Shown piece by piece: positions 44,239-54,030 of a stretch of 64,000 nucleotides of DNA. Position numbers and translations under genes: made by a program. The stretch is taken from NCBI RefSeq assembly GCF_002549795.1, contig NZ_CP021435.1, positions 3,286,001 to 3,350,000 on the forward strand. Direction: 5' to 3'. Each line of letters begins with the position of its first letter. The first letter of the stretch is position 1. This DNA comes from Halomonas beimenensis (GTDB lineage: Bacteria > Pseudomonadota > Gammaproteobacteria > Pseudomonadales > Halomonadaceae). The notes below the pieces were generated by a model. It did not search any database. It was not told the DNA's origin and saw only the letters and a program-made list of their open reading frames with translations.

Positions 44239-46226
44239 GCGGTCACCTCCCGGGCGGGGCGTTCCGGGTCCCGGGCGGTGGCCGCGCGCCGGTAGCGGCG
44301 ATCGACCACCGCCAGGATGCCGCCGGCGGCCATCAGCAGCCCGCCCAGCCACAGCCAGCGAACGAAGGGCTTGTACTGGATGCGCATGGCCCAGCTGCCG
44401 TCCTCGAGGTCCTCGCCCATCGCCACGTAGAGGTCGCGGAACAGGCCCGGACGCAGCGCCACGTCGGTCATCGGCATGCCCCGGGCGATATAGAGGCGCT
44501 TCTCGGGGGTCATGACGAAGGCGCGGGCATCGTCGCCGCGGCGTACCTCGATATGGGCCGCGTCGGCCACGTAGTTGGGCCCGCGTCGACTGCCCAGTTC
44601 GGTCATGGTGAAGGTGTAGCCGGCCACCCTGGCGGTGTCGCCCACCGCCATGCGCACGTTGCGCTCCACGGCGTAGTTGGACACCACGGTGACGCCGACG
44701 ATGGTCACCGCCAGGCCCAGGTGCCCCACCACCATGCCCCAGTGGGCGAGGGACAGGCGACGCAGGCCGGCCAGGCGACCGTCGCGATGGCGGCTCTTCT
44801 CCCAGAGGTCGCGCACCAGCGGCAGCACCACCCACAGGGCCGCCGCCAGGCCCAGCGAGACCTGGAGGTTCCACTCGCCGCCGTAGGCCAGCGGCGCCAG
44901 GGCGGCGACGACCAGGGCGACGGCCCCGGCGAGCCAGACCCGACGCAGCAGGGCACGGCCCTCGGTGCGCTTCCAGTGCGCCAGCGGCCCCAGCCCCATG
45001 AAGACGCAGAGGATCACGGTCAGCGGCACGAACAGCGCGTTGAAGTAGGGCGGGCCCACGCTGATCTTGCCCAGCCCCAGGGCGTCCAGGATCAACGGAT
45101 AGACCGTGCCCAGCAGCACGGTGACCGTCATGATCACCAGCAGGATGTTGTTGATCAGCAGCAGGGCATCCCGGGACAGCCAGGTGAAGCCGACCTGGTG
45201 GCTGACGCGCGGGGCGCGCAGGGCGAAGAGCAGCAGCGAGGCCCCGACGGTGAGGCCGAGCAGCGCCAGGATGAACAGCCCCCGGGACGGGTCGTTGGCG
45301 AAGGCATGCACCGAGGTCAGCACCCCGGAGCGCACCAGGAAGGTGCCCAGCAGCGACAGCGAGAAGGTGGAGATCGCCAGCAGCACCGTCCAGCTCTTGA
45401 AGGCGCCGCGCTTCTCGGTGACCGCCAGGGAGTGGATCAGGGCGGTGCCGGCCAGCCAGGGCAGCAGGGAGGCGTTTTCCACCGGGTCCCAGAACCACCA
45501 GCCGCCCCAGCCCAGCTCGTAGTAGGCCCACCAGCTCCCCAGGGCGATGCCCACCGAGAGGAAGGCCCAGGCGACGTTGGTCCAGGGGCGGGCCCAGCGG
45601 GTCCAGGCGGCATCCAGCCGGCCGCCCAGCAGGGCGGCGATGGCGAAGGCGAAGACCACCGAGAAGCCCACGTACCCCATGTAGAGCATCGGCGGATGGA
45701 TAATCAGGCCGAAGTCCTGGAGCAGCGGGTTGAGGTCCGCGCCATCGGCCGGGGGGTTGGGCCGCAGCCGGGCGAAGGGGTTGGAGGTGATCAGCACGAA
45801 GGCGAGGAAGCCCGTGGAGACCAGCCCCATCACGCCCAGCACCCGGGCCAGCATGTCCCGGGGCAGCTCCCGGGAGAAGCGGCTGACGGCGAAGGTCCAG
45901 GCGCCGAGGATCAGGCTCCACAGCAGCACCGACCCCTCGTGGTTGCCCCAGACGGCGCTGGCCTTGTAGTACCAGGGGAGCATGGAGTTGGAGTTGTCCG
46001 CCACGGTGGCCACGCTGAAGTCGTCGAGCAGGAAGCTGGCGGTGAGGCAGGCGTAGGCGACCACCAGGAACAGGAACTGGCCGGCGGCCATCGGCCGGGC
46101 GTAGGCCATCCACAGCGGCCGGCGCGTGGCCGTCCCGGCCAGCGGCAGGATCGCCTGCACCGTCGCCATCAGCAGGGCGACGATCAGGGCGAAGTGACCG
46201 ATTTCGGGGATCATCGGGATCAGCAT
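44235..46226 (-). CDS. ccmF: Heme lyase subunit CcmF
   Basis: The large membrane core of the cytochrome c heme lyase, 663 residues with about 15 membrane helices. The WWD-type heme-handling motif is WAYYELGWGGWWFWDPVENASLLPWL near residue 235, and conserved His residues flank it. It joins heme delivered by CcmE to apocytochrome c on the periplasmic side. I chose the ATG at 46226, with GGAG 5 nt upstream; MIPEIG at 46214 is an alternative. It starts 12 bp after ccmE. Confidence 0.97.
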   Translation of the reverse strand: MLIPMIPEIGHFALIVALLMATVQAILPLAGTATRRPLWMAYARPMAAGQFLFLVVAYACLTASFLLDDFSVATVADNSNSMLPWYYKASAVWGNHEGSVLLWSLILGAWTFAVSRFSRELPRDMLARVLGVMGLVSTGFLAFVLITSNPFARLRPNPPADGADLNPLLQDFGLIIHPPMLYMGYVGFSVVFAFAIAALLGGRLDAAWTRWARPWTNVAWAFLSVGIALGSWWAYYELGWGGWWFWDPVENASLLPWLAGTALIHSLAVTEKRGAFKSWTVLLAISTFSLSLLGTFLVRSGVLTSVHAFANDPSRGLFILALLGLTVGASLLLFALRAPRVSHQVGFTWLSRDALLLINNILLVIMTVTVLLGTVYPLILDALGLGKISVGPPYFNALFVPLTVILCVFMGLGPLAHWKRTEGRALLRRVWLAGAVALVVAALAPLAYGGEWNLQVSLGLAAALWVVLPLVRDLWEKSRHRDGRLAGLRRLSLAHWGMVVGHLGLAVTIVGVTVVSNYAVERNVRMAVGDTARVAGYTFTMTELGSRRGPNYVADAAHIEVRRGDDARAFVMTPEKRLYIARGMPMTDVALRPGLFRDLYVAMGEDLEDGSWAMRIQYKPFVRWLWLGGLLMAAGGILAVVDRRYRRAATARDPERPAREVTA

Positions 46227-46238
46227 GCGGGCTCCGGA

Positions 46239-46727
46239 TCAGTCCTCGGCGTCGAGACGCTCGGCCACCTCGGCGGCCTGGGCCTGGTAGTCCTCCGGGG
46301 AATAGCCGGCCTCTTCCAGGGCCTGGGCCACCTCGGGAGGCATGTAGTTCTCGTCGTGCTTGGCCAGCACCTGGTCGGCCCGCAGCCAGCCCTCGGGCTG
46401 CAGCCGGCCGACCACCACCACGCCCTGTCCCTCGCGGAACAGGTCGGGAAGGATACCGCTGTAGCGCACGCTCACGTCCTCGACGTAGTCGGTCACCACG
46501 AACTCGACGTCGAGGCTGTCCGGGTCGCGGGCCACCGAGCCTTCCTTGACCATGCCCCCCGCCCGGATCTGGCGCTCGACCGGCGCCTCGCCGCCGGCGA
46601 TCTGCACCGGGCTGAAGAAGAGGTTGATGTTGCTGCGCAGGGCGTAGAGGGTCAGGCCCACGGCGATGGCGGCGAGGGTGACCAACCCCAGGATCACGAA
46701 GAGTTTCTGCTTGCGTTTGGCTCTCAT
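46239..46727 (-). CDS. ccmE: Heme chaperone CcmE
   Basis: A 162-residue periplasmic heme carrier anchored by one N-terminal helix ([22 protein letters not shown]). The beta-barrel domain contains GGMVKEGSV, and the covalent heme ligand His lies in [13 protein letters not shown], followed by Tyr four residues later as the family requires. It receives heme from CcmABCD and gives it to CcmF. The ATG overlaps the ccmD stop by 4 bp. Confidence 0.96.
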   Translation of the reverse strand: MRAKRKQKLFVILGLVTLAAIAVGLTLYALRSNINLFFSPVQIAGGEAPVERQIRAGGMVKEGSVARDPDSLDVEFVVTDYVEDVSVRYSGILPDLFREGQGVVVVGRLQPEGWLRADQVLAKHDENYMPPEVAQALEEAGYSPEDYQAQAAEVAERLDAED

Positions 46728-46942
46728 CGGGCGTGTCCCTCGTCGGTTGAAACCCGGGTCGATTCGACCTGGCGTCGCTCGCGGCGCGCCCGGCGGCGGA
46801 GCTCGCGGATCACCCGACGGCGCTCGGCCCGGGCGTGCCAGCCGACCCCGAGCAGCAGGGCAGCCGTGGCGCCGTAGGCGGTCCATACATAGGGGGCGTG
46901 GCCGCCCATGGCCAGGAAGGCGGAAACGGACTCGAAGGCCAT
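46724..46942 (-). CDS. ccmD: Heme exporter protein CcmD
   Basis: A small 72-residue protein hidden between ccmC and ccmE. One membrane helix ([20 protein letters not shown]) is preceded by [20 protein letters not shown], the usual CcmD start, and followed by a strongly basic cytoplasmic tail ([18 protein letters not shown]). CcmD tethers CcmE to CcmC and is needed for release of holo-CcmE. Both ends overlap neighbours by 4 bp. Confidence 0.93.
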   Translation of the reverse strand: MAFESVSAFLAMGGHAPYVWTAYGATAALLLGVGWHARAERRRVIRELRRRARRERRQVESTRVSTDEGHAR

Positions 46943-47682
46943 CAGGGTCCCTCCCCGACCAGCTCGCGGACCCAGCGCTTGGAGGACTCGCGGCGCAGGA
47001 TCTCGCTGCGGGTGCGCATCAGGGTCACGGCGATGAAGAAGCTGTAGAAGCCCAGCACCATCAGCAGCAGCGGCAACCACATCTCCATGGGCATGGCCGG
47101 CCGCGAGGTGACCGAGAAGGTGGCCGGCTGGTGCAGGGTGTACCACCACTCCACCGAGTACTTGATGATGGGAATGTTGATCACGCCCACCATGGCCAGC
47201 ACCGAGGCCGCGCGGGAGGCGCTGTCGCGGCTGGCGAAGGCGCCGCGCAGGGCGATGACCCCCACGTAGAGGAAGAACAGGATCAGCATCGAGGTCAGGC
47301 GGGCATCCCACTGCCACCAGGTGCCCCAGGTGGGCACGCCCCAGACGGCCCCGGAGAACAGCGCGACGAAGGTCATGCCCGCCCCCAGCGGGGCCATCAC
47401 CGCCGCCGCCATGTCGGCGAGCTTGATCTTCCAGACCATGAAGACGAAGCCGGCGGCGGCCATGGCCACGAAGATGGACTGGGCCAGGAAGGCCGCCGGG
47501 ACATGGACGTAGATGATCCGGAAGCTGTTGCCCTGCTGGTAGTCCGCCGGCGCGAAGGCCAGCCCCCAGACGCCGCCGATCAGGATCAGCGCCACCGCGG
47601 CCACCCAGAACCAGGGCATCAGCCGCTCGCTGATGGCGTAGAACCACTTGGGGGAGCCGAGCTTGTGAATGAAGGCCCACAT
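46942..47682 (-). CDS. ccmC: Heme exporter protein CcmC
   Basis: A 246-residue six-helix membrane protein that attaches heme to CcmE. The WWD motif is [23 protein letters not shown] near residue 125, and the two periplasmic His heme ligands are in [10 protein letters not shown] and [13 protein letters not shown] at 47682 ([15 protein letters not shown]) matches the family; the longer open frame upstream is the shadow of ccmB. It lies 17 bp after ccmB and overlaps ccmD by 3-4 bp. Confidence 0.96.
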   Translation of the reverse strand: MWAFIHKLGSPKWFYAISERLMPWFWVAAVALILIGGVWGLAFAPADYQQGNSFRIIYVHVPAAFLAQSIFVAMAAAGFVFMVWKIKLADMAAAVMAPLGAGMTFVALFSGAVWGVPTWGTWWQWDARLTSMLILFFLYVGVIALRGAFASRDSASRAASVLAMVGVINIPIIKYSVEWWYTLHQPATFSVTSRPAMPMEMWLPLLLMVLGFYSFFIAVTLMRTRSEILRRESSKRWVRELVGEGP

Positions 47683-47699
47683 GATGCCGTGTCGATACC

Positions 47700-48368
47700 T
47701 CAACCGTTGATACTGATGCGCAAGGACGCCGCGATGGCCCAGGGCGCGAAGATCATCGCCACCGCCAGGAGGGCGCCGAGAATGGCCAGATGGGCGGAGA
47801 CCCCGGCCCCCAGGATCGCCGCCTGGACAGCCCCGGCGCCGAAGATCAGCACCGGGATGTAGAGCGGCAGCACCAGCAGCGAGAGCAGCACGCCGCCCCG
47901 GGACAGGCCGACGGTGAGCGCCGCGCCGATCGCACCGATCAGGCTCAGGCTGGCGCTGCCCAACGCCAGGGAGAGCGCCAGGACCAGGTAGCTGCCTGCC
48001 GGCAGCGCCAGCATGATGCCCAGCACCGGGGCCATCAGCGCCAGCGGCAGCCCGGTGAGCAGCCAGTGCACCGCCACCTTGGCCATTGCCAGGGCCGGCA
48101 GCGGCTGGGGCGAGAGCAGCAGCTGCTCCAGGCTGCCGTCCTCGTAGTCGCCCCGGAACAGCCCGTCGAGCGACAGCAGGGCGGCCAGCAGCGCCGCGAC
48201 CCACAGCAGGCCCGGGGCGATGGTGGCCAGCAGCTCCGGATCCGGCGAGATGCCGATCGGGAACAGCGTGATCACCAGGGCGAAGAACACCAGGGGATTG
48301 AGCACCTCGCTGCGCCGGCGCAGCAACAGTACCAGATCCCGCCTCAGGGTCGCCCGGATTGCGACCAT
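47700..48368 (-). CDS. ccmB: Heme exporter protein CcmB
   Basis: The ABC permease subunit of CcmABCD, 222 residues with six membrane helices. It begins [40 protein letters not shown] and carries the family segment [31 protein letters not shown] chose ATG 48368, which has GAGGG upstream; the open frame extends to 48449 but overlaps ccmA without similarity. With CcmA it drives release of heme-loaded CcmE. Confidence 0.95.
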   Translation of the reverse strand: MVAIRATLRRDLVLLLRRRSEVLNPLVFFALVITLFPIGISPDPELLATIAPGLLWVAALLAALLSLDGLFRGDYEDGSLEQLLLSPQPLPALAMAKVAVHWLLTGLPLALMAPVLGIMLALPAGSYLVLALSLALGSASLSLIGAIGAALTVGLSRGGVLLSLLVLPLYIPVLIFGAGAVQAAILGAGVSAHLAILGALLAVAMIFAPWAIAASLRISING

Positions 48369-48429
48369 GACACCGCCCTCGGGTTCCCCGACCCGCGGCA
48401 TCCGCCCCCCGTCCTGGGTGGGGCGCGGC

Positions 48430-49074
48430 TCAGCGCGTGACACCATCACCTCCCTCTCCCAGGCACAGGCGGCGCAGGTTCGCCGAGGGGCGCAAGGCGT
48501 GGTGGGTGGTGACCAGCACGCTGCCGCCCCGTCGCGTATGGGCTTCCAGGCGATCCTCCAGGGCGGCGACGCCCTCCCGGTCGATGGCCGTGAAGGGCTC
48601 GTCGAGCACCCACAGCGGTCGCGGGGTGAGCTCCAGCCGGGCCAGGGCGACCCGACGCTGCTGCCCGGCCGACAGCTGGGCGGCGGGCACGTCCTCGTAG
48701 CCGGCCAGCCCCACCGCCGCCAGGGCCTCGAGACGATCGTCCTCGTTCCCGACGGTGCCGGCCAGGGCCTGGTACCAGGCCAGGTTCTCCAGCGGCGTCA
48801 GCGCCGCCTTGACACCCGGCGCATGGCCCAGGTAAAGCAGGTTGGCGAGGAAGTCGCGACGCACCTGGCGTAGCGGCGCCCCGTCCCAGAAGAGCTCACC
48901 CTGGTAGTCCGCCAGCTGTCCGGAAAGTATCTTGAGCAGGGTGGTCTTGCCGCTGCCGTTGGGGCCCTCGACGCGCAGGATCTCGCCGGCCTGGATCTCC
49001 AGGTCGAGGTCGCGAAACAGCCAGCGGTCGTCCCGCTCACAGGCCAGCCGTCGGGCTTGCAGGCGCAGGCTCAA
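48430..49074 (-). CDS. ccmA: Heme exporter ATP-binding protein CcmA
   Basis: A 214-residue ABC ATPase starting the ccm operon. Walker A is GPNGSGKTTLLKIL, the signature is LSAGQQRRVALARL, Walker B is PLWVLDEPFTAID and the H-loop is VLVTTHHAL. The sequence LYLGHAPGVKAALTPLENLAWYQAL is diagnostic of CcmA. It works with CcmB, 61 bp downstream. It is divergent from the S24 peptidase gene, with a 123 bp gap before the latter's promoter. Confidence 0.96.
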   Translation of the reverse strand: MSLRLQARRLACERDDRWLFRDLDLEIQAGEILRVEGPNGSGKTTLLKILSGQLADYQGELFWDGAPLRQVRRDFLANLLYLGHAPGVKAALTPLENLAWYQALAGTVGNEDDRLEALAAVGLAGYEDVPAAQLSAGQQRRVALARLELTPRPLWVLDEPFTAIDREGVAALEDRLEAHTRRGGSVLVTTHHALRPSANLRRLCLGEGGDGVTR

Positions 49075-49197
49075 GGCGCACTCCGGGCAAGGGAATTTGG
49101 CCGGGAACTCTACACGGAAAGGGGCGGTATCGCCAGTCGGGCGGGCGCGTCAGGGGGTCGCACGAGCCGTGCCCGCCGAAGGTCGAAGGGCCATCCC

Positions 49198-49250
49198 TTG
49201 CCAGATCTCCCGCCCCTGCTATGCTGGCCATGTACTGTATGTATCGACAG
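49198..49250 (+). promoter_or_regulatory. Sigma-70 promoter with SOS (LexA) box for the S24 peptidase operon
   Basis: TTGCCA (49198-49203) and TATGCT (49220-49225) are spaced 16 bp, predicting a start near 49232. Directly downstream, CTGTATGTATCGACAG (49235-49250) matches the LexA box CTGT-N8-ACAG. LexA bound there would block transcription, so the operon should be induced by DNA damage. Confidence 0.78.
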
Positions 49251-49277
49251 TCCTTGCCGACGGAGGGATGCCGCGCC

Positions 49278-49754
49278 ATGCCGAGCCCCAGCCCACAGTA
49301 CCTGTTCCGCCAGCCCAACCTGCCCCTGGCCGAGGCCTGGGCCCCCATCGACGTCGCCGCCGACGAGCTGGTCGAGATTCCCCTGCTCGGCCGTGTCGCC
49401 GCGGGCATTCCCATCGACGCCTGCATCGATGCGGGCAGCGTCGAGGTGCCGAGTCGCATGGTGCGGCGCAACACCTATGCCCTGCGGGTGTGCGGCGACT
49501 CCATGATCGATTGCAACATCTTCGATGGGGATGTGATCATCATCGAACGACGCGAAAGCGCCGAGAACGGCGAGACCGCGGTGGTGATGATCAACGACCA
49601 GGAGGTCACCCTGAAGAAGCTCTACATCGAGAAGTCCGGCGTGCGGCTTCAGCCGGCCAACGAGGCCATGCCGCCCATCTACCTGAAGAACAGCGACATC
49701 CAGGTGCTGGGCCTGGTGATGGGCGTGGTGCGTCAACCGGACCTGGCCGCCTGA
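49278..49754 (+). CDS. S24 (LexA/UmuD-type) self-cleaving peptidase, SOS-regulated
   Basis: A 158-residue protein with only the LexA C-terminal peptidase fold and no DNA-binding domain, as in UmuD. The catalytic Ser is S75 in VCGDSMID and the general-base Lys is K113 in EVTLKKLY, the usual 37-38 residue spacing. The probable cleavage bond is A42-G43 in GRVAAGIPID. The ATG at 49278 was chosen because the longer frame would start upstream of the SOS box. Unlike umuD, no umuC follows; the next gene is yigZ, overlapping by ATGA. It may serve as UmuD for a polymerase encoded elsewhere or cleave to activate another function. Confidence 0.85.
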   Translation: MPSPSPQYLFRQPNLPLAEAWAPIDVAADELVEIPLLGRVAAGIPIDACIDAGSVEVPSRMVRRNTYALRVCGDSMIDCNIFDGDVIIIERRESAENGETAVVMINDQEVTLKKLYIEKSGVRLQPANEAMPPIYLKNSDIQVLGLVMGVVRQPDLAA

Positions 49755-50380
49755 TGCGCTACCCCGTCCCCGACCTCGCCGCCGGTGCCCGGCAGGAGAC
49801 CGAGCTGGAAGTGGAGAAGAGCCGCTTCCTCACCTGGATCTGCCATGCGCCCGATCCGGCCGCCTTCGAGGCACTGCTCGCCGCCGCCCGGGCCGCCCAC
49901 CCGAACGCCAGCCATCACTGCAGCGCCTTCATCGCGGGCCCGCCCGGCGAGCAGACCGCCATCGGCTTCTCCGACGACGGCGAGCCCGGCGGCACCGCCG
50001 GCCGCCCCATGTACCAGGTGCTCGAGGGAGCCGGGCTCGGCCAGGTGGGCTGTGTGGTGACCCGCTACTTCGGCGGCACCAAGCTCGGCACCGGCGGCCT
50101 GGCCCGCGCCTACGCCCAGGCGGTGAGCGATGCCCTGGACGTCCTGCCGCGCCGCGAGGTCACCGAACGGGATCCCTTGCGCCTGCGGGTCGACTTTGCC
50201 GGGGAGGCCCCGGTCCGGGCCTGGTGCGCCGAGCAGGACATTCCGGTGGAGGCCGCCGACTATGGCGCCGAGGGCGTGGTGCTCACCCTGGGGTGGCCGC
50301 GGGACCAGGAACGGGATCTCTCCCCGCTCTCGGTCCGCCTCAAGGGTCGCCTGACCCCCCTCGACCCCGACGCCGCCTGA
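49752..50380 (+). CDS. yigZ: YigZ / IMPACT family protein
   Basis: A 208-residue protein of the YigZ/IMPACT (UPF0029) family; the start codon is the ATG at 49754. The conserved N-terminal domain shows EVEKSRFLTWI, NASHHCSAFIAG, FSDDGEPGGTAGRPMYQVLEG and VVTRYFGGTKLGTGGLARAYAQAV; the C-terminal domain has an EF-G domain V-like fold. Bacterial YigZ is thought to bind nucleic acid or ribosomes and in yeast IMPACT relieves Gcn2; the bacterial role is not settled. The ATG overlaps the stop of the SOS-controlled S24 gene, so it should be induced by DNA damage, an uncommon link. A terminator follows. Confidence 0.9.
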
Positions 50381-50420
50381 GGCCGCCGGCCCGGGCCCGC
50401 CCGGCGACGCCCCAACGACG

Positions 50421-50444
50421 AACGGCGCCCCGAGGGGCGCCGTT
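50421..50444. terminator. Bidirectional terminator between yigZ and oadB
   Basis: AACGGCGCCCC (50421-50431) and GGGGCGCCGTT (50434-50444) form a perfect 11 bp inverted repeat between convergent genes. The two-base loop means that the innermost pairs will open. Confidence 0.7.
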
Positions 50445-50467
50445 GGCAGGACGGTGAGAGCGACCGT

Positions 50468-51793
50468 TCAGCCGAGGTACTTGATCATCACGCCCGCGGC
50501 CACCGCCGAGCCGATCACGCCGGCCACGTTGGGCCCCATGGCGTGCATCAGCAGGAAGTTGTGGGGATTGGACTCCAGCCCCACCTTGTTGGACACCCGG
50601 GCCGCCATGGGCACCGCCGAGACCCCGGCGGACCCGATCAGCGGATTGATGGGCATGCGGCTCACCGCATTGAGCAGTTTCGCCATGAGCACGCCGCAGG
50701 CGGTGCCGATGGCGAAGGCCACCATGCCCAGCCCCAGGATGCCCAGGGTCTCTACCGCCAGGAAGCGATCGGCCATCAGCTTGGAGCCCACCGAGAGGCC
50801 CAGGAAGATGGTCACGGTGTTGATCAGCGCATGCTGGGCGGTGTCGGAGAGCCGCTCCACCACGCCGCACTCGCGCATCAGGTTGCCGAAGCAGAACATC
50901 CCCAGCAGCGGCGCGGCATCCGGCAGGAAGAGTACCACCAGGATCAGCAGGCTGAGCGGGAAGACGATCTTCTCCAGCTTGGACACCGGCCGCAGCTGGG
51001 TCATGGCGATCTCGCGCTCCTGCTTGGAGGTCAACGCCCGCATGATCGGCGGCTGGATCAGCGGCACCAGGGCCATGTAGGAATAGGACGCCACGGCGAT
51101 CGCCCCCAGCAGCTCCGGCGCCAGGATGCTCGACACGTAGATCGAGGTCGGGCCGTCGGCGCCGCCGATGATGCCGATGGCGGCGGCCTGGTTGAGCGAG
51201 AAGTCCATCCAGCCCATGGCCGACATGCCCACCGCCCCGAGCAGGGTGGCGAAGATGCCGAACTGGGCGGCCGCGCCCAGGAAGAGGGTGCGCGGGTTGG
51301 CCAGCAGCGGCCCGAAGTCGGTCATCGCCCCCACGCCCATGAAGATCACCAGCGGCGCGATGCCGGAGGCGATGGCCACGCTGTAGAAGTGGTAGAGCAT
51401 GCCATGGGCATAGCCCGCGTCCATGGCGGCGTCGTTGGCGGCGCGGATCAGCTCCGGCGAGGCATCGCCGTGCAGCAACTCGGACAGCCCATGGCGCCAG
51501 GCCTCGACCCCGGCGCCGGGCTCCAGGCTCAGCTGCAGGGCTTCGGCCATCCGCTCGAGCACCTCGGGCCGGGCCAGGTGGGCCGCCTGCTCCTCGGCGG
51601 TCAGCGCCAGCCCCGCCTCGGGGATGTTGGCGAGGATGCCGCCGAAGCCGATCGGCACCAGCAGCAAGGGCTCGAACTTCTTGGCGATGGCCAGCCACAG
51701 CAGCAGCAGCCCCACCACGATCATCACGGCCTGGCCGGGGCTCAGGTTGTAGAGCCCCGAACCGGTCCACAGGGTCAGTATCTTCTCCATCAT
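50468..51793 (-). CDS. oadB: Oxaloacetate decarboxylase (Na+ pump) beta subunit
   Basis: The membrane carboxybiotin decarboxylase that couples CO2 release to Na+ export. The 441 residues have about nine membrane segments, with the Na+-site sequences [42 protein letters not shown] and [50 protein letters not shown], both characteristic of OadB/MmdB/GcdB. ATG at 51793 ([24 protein letters not shown]). It lies 10 bp after oadA. With OadA and OadG it forms the primary Na+ pump, consistent with a salt-loving cell. Confidence 0.96.
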   Translation of the reverse strand: MMEKILTLWTGSGLYNLSPGQAVMIVVGLLLLWLAIAKKFEPLLLVPIGFGGILANIPEAGLALTAEEQAAHLARPEVLERMAEALQLSLEPGAGVEAWRHGLSELLHGDASPELIRAANDAAMDAGYAHGMLYHFYSVAIASGIAPLVIFMGVGAMTDFGPLLANPRTLFLGAAAQFGIFATLLGAVGMSAMGWMDFSLNQAAAIGIIGGADGPTSIYVSSILAPELLGAIAVASYSYMALVPLIQPPIMRALTSKQEREIAMTQLRPVSKLEKIVFPLSLLILVVLFLPDAAPLLGMFCFGNLMRECGVVERLSDTAQHALINTVTIFLGLSVGSKLMADRFLAVETLGILGLGMVAFAIGTACGVLMAKLLNAVSRMPINPLIGSAGVSAVPMAARVSNKVGLESNPHNFLLMHAMGPNVAGVIGSAVAAGVMIKYLG

Positions 51794-51803
51794 GTGCAGC
51801 CCC

Positions 51804-53606
51804 TCAGAGCACGACGAGGGCGTCGCCCACGGCCACGCTGTCGCCTTCGCTGACCTTGACGGCGGAGACGGTGCCGGCGCTGGCCGCACGGACCTCGGTC
51901 TCCATCTTCATCGCCTCGAGGATGATCACCACGTCGCCCTCGGCCACGCTGTCCCCCGGGCTGACGTTGACCTTGAAGATGTTGCCGGCCAGGGGCGCGC
52001 TGATGGTCTCCCCCGTGGACTCGGCCGGCGCCGGCTGGGCCGGGGCCGGGGCGGCACCCTGCTCCTGCACCCGGTCGATCTCGCCGCCCTCGGCGACCTC
52101 GACCACGTACTGCTTGCCGTTGACGGTGATGGTGTAGGTCTCCGGGCCGGCGGGCGCCGCCGAAGGCGCCTTGGCCGGAGCCTGGGGCGCGTGGGCCTCG
52201 GGGGCCTGGGGCGCCGGCTCGAAGGCATCGGGGTTGTCGCGGTTCTTGAGGAACTTCAGGCCGATCTGCGGGAAGAGCGCATAGGTCAGGACGTCGTCGA
52301 TCTCGCGCTCGCCCTCGGCCAGGCGGATCCCCTCCTCGCGGGCCTTGGTGCGCAGCTCCTCGCGCAGGCGATCCATCTCCGGCTCGAGCCGGTCCGCCGG
52401 ACGGCAGGTGATCGGTTCGCCGCCCTCCAGCACGCGGGCCTGGAGCTCGGCGTTGAAGGCGGCCGGGGCCGCACCGTATTCGCCCTTGAGCAGCGCCTGC
52501 ACCTCCTTGGAGATGGACTTGTAGCGCTCGCCCATCATCACGTTCATCACCGCCTGGGTGCCGACGATCTGCGAGGTCGGGGTGACCAGGGGGATGTAGC
52601 CCAGGTCCTCGCGCACCCGCGGGATCTCCTTGAGCACGTCGTCGAGGCGGTCACCGGCGCCCTGCTCCTTGAGCTGGTTCTCCATGTTGGTGAGCATGCC
52701 GCCCGGCACCTGGGCCACCAGGATGCGCGAGTCGATGCCCTTGAGCGACCCCTCGAAGGCGGCGTACTTCTTGCGCACCTCGCGGAAGTAGGCGGCGATG
52801 TCCTCGAGCGCCTCGAGGTCCAGGCCGGTGTCGCGCTCGGTCTCCTGGAGCATGGCCACCACCGACTCGGTGGGGCTGTGGCCGTAGGTCATGGACATCG
52901 AGGAAATGGCGGTGTCGACGTTGTCGATGCCGGCCTCCACGGCCTTGAGCGCGGTGGCCGTGGACAGCCCGGTGGTGGCGTGGCACTGCATGTGGATGGG
53001 AATGTCCAGCGTAGCCTTCAGCCGCGAGACCAGCTCATAGGCGTCGTAGGGCTTGAGCAGCCCCGCCATGTCCTTGATCGCCAGGGAATCGGCCCCCATG
53101 TCGGCGATGGACCTGGCGAGCTCCACCCAGCTGTCCAGGGTGTGCACCGGGCTCAGGGTGTAGGAGATGGTGCCCTGGGCGTGCCCCTCGTTGGCGCGCA
53201 CCGCCTGGATGGCTCGCTCCAGGTTGCGCGGGTCGTTCATGGCGTCGAAGACGCGGAAGACGTCGACGCCGTTGGTCCGGGCGCGCTCGACGAAGCGGTC
53301 GACCACGTCGTCGGCGTAGTGGCGGTAGCCGAGCAGGTTCTGGGCGCGCAGCAGCATCTGCTGAGGGGTATTGGGCATGGCTTCCTTCAACGCCCGTATC
53401 CGCTCCCACGGATCCTCGCCGAGATAGCGGATACAGGCGTCGAAGGTGGCCCCGCCCCAGGACTCCAGCGACCAGAAGCCGACACGATCGAGCTTCTCGG
53501 CGATCGGCAGCATGTCGTCGAGGCGCATGCGGGTGGCGAACAGCGACTGGTGGGCGTCACGCAGCACCACGTCGGTGATGCCCAGGGGGCGAGCGTTCTC
53601 GGTCAT
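51804..53606 (-). CDS. oadA: Oxaloacetate decarboxylase alpha subunit, biotin-carrying
   Basis: The soluble carboxyltransferase of the Na+ pump, 600 residues. The pyruvate-carboxylase-like TIM barrel has [19 protein letters not shown], metal ligands in LRDAH and HMQCHATTG, and the carboxylated Lys in [10 protein letters not shown]. An Ala/Pro linker (residues about 470-530) leads to a biotinyl domain with EAMKMET, in which the Lys carries biotin. Specificity for oxaloacetate rather than pyruvate carboxylation is judged from the neighbours oadG and oadB. Confidence 0.95.
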   Translation of the reverse strand: MTENARPLGITDVVLRDAHQSLFATRMRLDDMLPIAEKLDRVGFWSLESWGGATFDACIRYLGEDPWERIRALKEAMPNTPQQMLLRAQNLLGYRHYADDVVDRFVERARTNGVDVFRVFDAMNDPRNLERAIQAVRANEGHAQGTISYTLSPVHTLDSWVELARSIADMGADSLAIKDMAGLLKPYDAYELVSRLKATLDIPIHMQCHATTGLSTATALKAVEAGIDNVDTAISSMSMTYGHSPTESVVAMLQETERDTGLDLEALEDIAAYFREVRKKYAAFEGSLKGIDSRILVAQVPGGMLTNMENQLKEQGAGDRLDDVLKEIPRVREDLGYIPLVTPTSQIVGTQAVMNVMMGERYKSISKEVQALLKGEYGAAPAAFNAELQARVLEGGEPITCRPADRLEPEMDRLREELRTKAREEGIRLAEGEREIDDVLTYALFPQIGLKFLKNRDNPDAFEPAPQAPEAHAPQAPAKAPSAAPAGPETYTITVNGKQYVVEVAEGGEIDRVQEQGAAPAPAQPAPAESTGETISAPLAGNIFKVNVSPGDSVAEGDVVIILEAMKMETEVRAASAGTVSAVKVSEGDSVAVGDALVVL

Positions 53607-53660
53607 GAACGGTTCCTTATCGTTGTAGATGAAAGGGGAGGCGAAGACATCGGGCGGGGC

Positions 53661-53912
53661 TCAGCGACGGTGCTCGCGGCGGTAGCGATGCACCGCGGCG
53701 CTCAGCACGGCCATGAGCTCGTCGTCGCGTGCCGGGGCCACGCGGCCGGGACGGGGGTTGGCCGCCCCCGGTGCCGGCTCGGGGAAGAAGCGCCCGAGGG
53801 CCTTGGACATCAGGGTGGTGGTGATGACCAGCACGGTAAGAAAAACAAACACGAACCCCATGCCGAGCCCCATGAGGGCGAACCCCTCATGCAATAACTG
53901 TGTATCCTGCAT
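53661..53912 (-). CDS. oadG: Oxaloacetate decarboxylase gamma subunit
   Basis: An 83-residue membrane protein that links OadA to OadB. One helix (LMGLGMGFVFVFLTVLVITTTLMSKAL) is followed by a hydrophilic Pro-rich tail ending in DDELMAVLSAAVHRYRREHRR, which includes the His near the end that binds zinc in known OadG. ATG at 53912 (MQDTQLLHEG) follows a perfect AGGAGGT; a longer frame exists without support. It is the first gene of oadGAB. Confidence 0.92.
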   Translation of the reverse strand: MQDTQLLHEGFALMGLGMGFVFVFLTVLVITTTLMSKALGRFFPEPAPGAANPRPGRVAPARDDELMAVLSAAVHRYRREHRR

Positions 53913-54030
53913 GCAGAAAAACCTCCTGGAGTACGCGGCCACCTTGCACGGAAATCACGTGATCGAGATGACTTGCGCATGAATGCTGATCGTATAAGCT
54001 GCCACACTCCCTCAGGAACGCAATGGCGCC

